From NCBI GenBank assembly GCA_045807325.1, contig JBJMHP010000390.1, forward strand, positions 1-31,209: DNA of 31,209 nucleotides, read 5' to 3'. Below the pieces are notes generated by a model. That model was not told the origin of the DNA. It searched no databases and worked only from the letters and a program-made list of their open reading frames with translations. Shown here one piece after another: positions 30,007 to 31,209 of this stretch (positions are counted from its first letter, which is position 1; every line of letters starts with the position of its first letter). The position numbers and the translations under genes are program-made. The DNA comes from CALGFH01 sp045807325 (GTDB taxonomy: Bacteria; Actinomycetota; CALGFH01).

Positions 30007-30630
30007 ATGACCCACCGCTACCCGCCGCCGCCGTCGCTGGCCGAGCTCGGGCTGGAGCCGCCCGAGGCGGCCGCCGGCGGGCGGCGGTCGGGCCAGGACC
30101 TGCCCAAGCCCAAGCGGTTCCGGTCTCAGCTGCTGGCCGGCTGGATCGCCGACACCTTCCCGCCGTGCACGGTGGCCGACGTCGGCGGGGGCAAGGGCCT
30201 GCTCACCTGGCTGCTGAACGAGGCCGGGTTCCAGGCCGAGGTCGTCGACCCGGTCGACCAGCCGCTGCCCTCCCGCTACCGGGACCTTGCCACCGGCCGG
30301 CGGGTGCGCCTGCACGCCGGCGACCGGGTGCCGCGCCGCCGCACCCGGTTCGGGCCGGCCCTCGGCCGCCGCTACGACCTGCTGGTCGCCCTGCACGCCC
30401 ACGGCAGCAACCTGGCCGTGCTCGACACCGTCGCCCAGGCCCGCAACAGCTGCGTGGTCCTGCCCTGCTGTGTGGTCGAGGAGCCCTCGGCCCCCGCGCC
30501 CGGCCAGAACTGGTTCATGTGGCTGGTCGACCGGGCAAGGGCCGTCGGCCTGGAGCCCGAGTTCTTCGCCCTCAACTTCTCCGGCCAGCGCGTCGGGTTC
30601 GCCATCCGCGGGGAGCGGCCGCCCGGCTAG
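30007..30630 (+). CDS. Class I SAM-dependent methyltransferase-like protein
   Basis: A 207-residue cytosolic protein. The SAM-binding motif is VADVGGGKGLLTWLLNEAGF (about residues 57-76), followed by an acidic strand end (EVVDPVDQP). DLLVALHAHGSNLAV and SCVVLPCCVVEE resemble post-I and motif IV regions; the PCC stretch recalls tRNA or RNA methyltransferases of the PCC type. The N-terminal 35 residues are Pro-rich. The substrate is unknown to me. ATG 30007 has a GGGTCGGGAG upstream. It ends on a CTAG shared with the convergent gene. Confidence 0.7.
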   Translation: MTHRYPPPPSLAELGLEPPEAAAGGRRSGQDLPKPKRFRSQLLAGWIADTFPPCTVADVGGGKGLLTWLLNEAGFQAEVVDPVDQPLPSRYRDLATGRRVRLHAGDRVPRRRTRFGPALGRRYDLLVALHAHGSNLAVLDTVAQARNSCVVLPCCVVEEPSAPAPGQNWFMWLVDRARAVGLEPEFFALNFSGQRVGFAIRGERPPG

Positions 30631-31209
30631 GCCGGCCGTCGCCAGGCCATCGCCACCACCTCCACGCCCTTGCGGTCCACCGGGCAGTCCAGCACCGGCC
30701 GCAGACCGAGGGCGGCGGCGGTGGCCCGCAGGCCAGGGGCCTGCCAGGCCGCGCACAGCCAGGCGGCGGCCCCGCCTGGACGCAGCAGCCGGGAGGTCTC
30801 GGCCAGGGCCTGGCCGGCCAGCGACCCCACCGACCGGTCATAGGGGGGCTCGGTGGCCACCGCGTCCACCGAGCCGGCGCGCAGCGGCAGGACGCGGGCG
30901 TCGGCCACCAGATGGCCGCCCAGCCGGCCCAGGCCGTGCCGCAGCGCCGGGTCCAGGTCGGCGGTCAGCACGCGCCAGCCGGCCGCCCTGGCCTCGAGGG
31001 TGACCCCGCCGACCCCGGCGAAGGGGTCCAGCAGCCACCCCGGCCCGGCCGGGGCGACCAGGTTGACCAGCAGCCGGGCGTCGCACACGGGCAGGCCCCG
31101 CCGCTCCAGCGGGCCGGCGCCGCCCCGGTAGCCCCGCACCGGCCGCACCGGCCCGCCGCCCGCCTCGAGCAGGAACACCCGCCGGTCCGGGGCCTGGCCC
31201 CGGTGGCCG
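30627..31209 (-). CDS. TRM11/UPF0020-type N2-guanine or N6-adenine methyltransferase (partial, runs off the window)
   Basis: At least 193 residues, cut at the right-hand window edge because the frame stays open to base 31209. The SAM motif is LLDPFAGVGGVTLEARAAG, and the catalytic motif TEPPYDR matches the (D/N)PPY type used by N6-adenine and N2-guanine methyltransferases. The layout resembles archaeal and eukaryotic Trm11/TrmG10 and the bacterial UPF0020 proteins, so a tRNA or rRNA guanine-N2 is the likely target. An in-frame GTG at 31178 exists but has no clear ribosome site, and RVFLLEA... continues upstream without a stop, so the true start is probably outside. The stop TAG shares its bases with the convergent stop (CTAG at 30627-30630). 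Confidence 0.72.
   Translation of the reverse strand, partial: GHRGQAPDRRVFLLEAGGGPVRPVRGYRGGAGPLERRGLPVCDARLLVNLVAPAGPGWLLDPFAGVGGVTLEARAAGWRVLTADLDPALRHGLGRLGGHLVADARVLPLRAGSVDAVATEPPYDRSVGSLAGQALAETSRLLRPGGAAAWLCAAWQAPGLRATAAALGLRPVLDCPVDRKGVEVVAMAWRRPA

Noticed and set aside
1..31209. Mobile elements, CRISPR arrays, phage or resistance islands
   Set aside because: No transposase, integrase, direct-repeat array or abrupt composition shift was seen anywhere in the window.

Overview
The window is about 31 kb of very GC-rich DNA, with most third codon positions G or C. It has the gene style of an actinobacterium: frequent GTG and TTG starts, ATGA/GTGA/TGATG stop-start overlaps, -10 boxes of the TAnnnT type, and several apparently leaderless transcripts. 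The strongest taxonomic signal is the block gcvH - FHA protein (garA/odhI type) - MerR - DUF151 - MerR - gcvP. This is the order known from the Mycobacterium tuberculosis Rv1826-Rv1832 region, with a CDP-alcohol phosphatidyltransferase upstream, as at Rv1822. Here the glycine decarboxylase P-protein is split into gcvPA and gcvPB rather than fused, which suggests (inference) a deep-branching actinobacterial lineage rather than Mycobacterium or Streptomyces. No mobile element, phage gene, rRNA or CRISPR array was seen.

Layout. 1-123: a tRNA-Pro(GGG) with an odd 5' half. 173-5925: envelope and precursor genes (a PgsA-like phosphatidyltransferase, a nucleotidyltransferase fused to a degenerate phosphomannomutase-like domain, and a VanW-family protein). 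6027-15761: the glycine-cleavage/GarA block, interrupted by a D-Ala-D-Ala carboxypeptidase, hpt and a nuclease-like gene. 15837-16823: PPK2. 16828-19813 (minus): an HSL-type hydrolase and an S9 peptidase. 19961-20188: a small gene behind a perfect LexA/SOS box. 20151-21438 (minus): EI24 and DoxX-like membrane proteins. 21649-24981: a sugar-type ABC transporter with no ATPase gene. 24996-26926 (minus): a NarL-type two-component pair. 27085-28689 (minus): a phytoene-desaturase-like FAD oxidoreductase. 28829-29962: an M50 site-2 protease with a CsoR-type operator in its promoter. 30007-31209: two convergent methyltransferase genes, the last cut by the window edge.

How the genes fit together. GcvH, GcvPA and GcvPB are the H and P parts of the glycine cleavage system. 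In mycobacteria and corynebacteria the FHA protein (GarA/OdhI) is a phosphorylation-controlled switch of 2-oxoglutarate and glutamate metabolism, and the two MerR genes and the DUF151 gene are its long-standing neighbours. The first block combines phospholipid head-group transfer, sugar-nucleotide chemistry and cell-wall proteins.

Regulatory DNA is unusually readable here. The candidates are a perfect SOS box (19922-19937), a CsoR-family palindrome (28777-28791), dyads at the predicted starts of the FAD oxidoreductase and doxX genes, and a GAAC-N4-GTTC site with 11-bp-phased GTTC repeats in front of the ABC operon. The most promising under-described item is the LexA-box-controlled 75-residue basic protein at 19961-20188. 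All functional calls come from reading motifs by eye; no database search was run.
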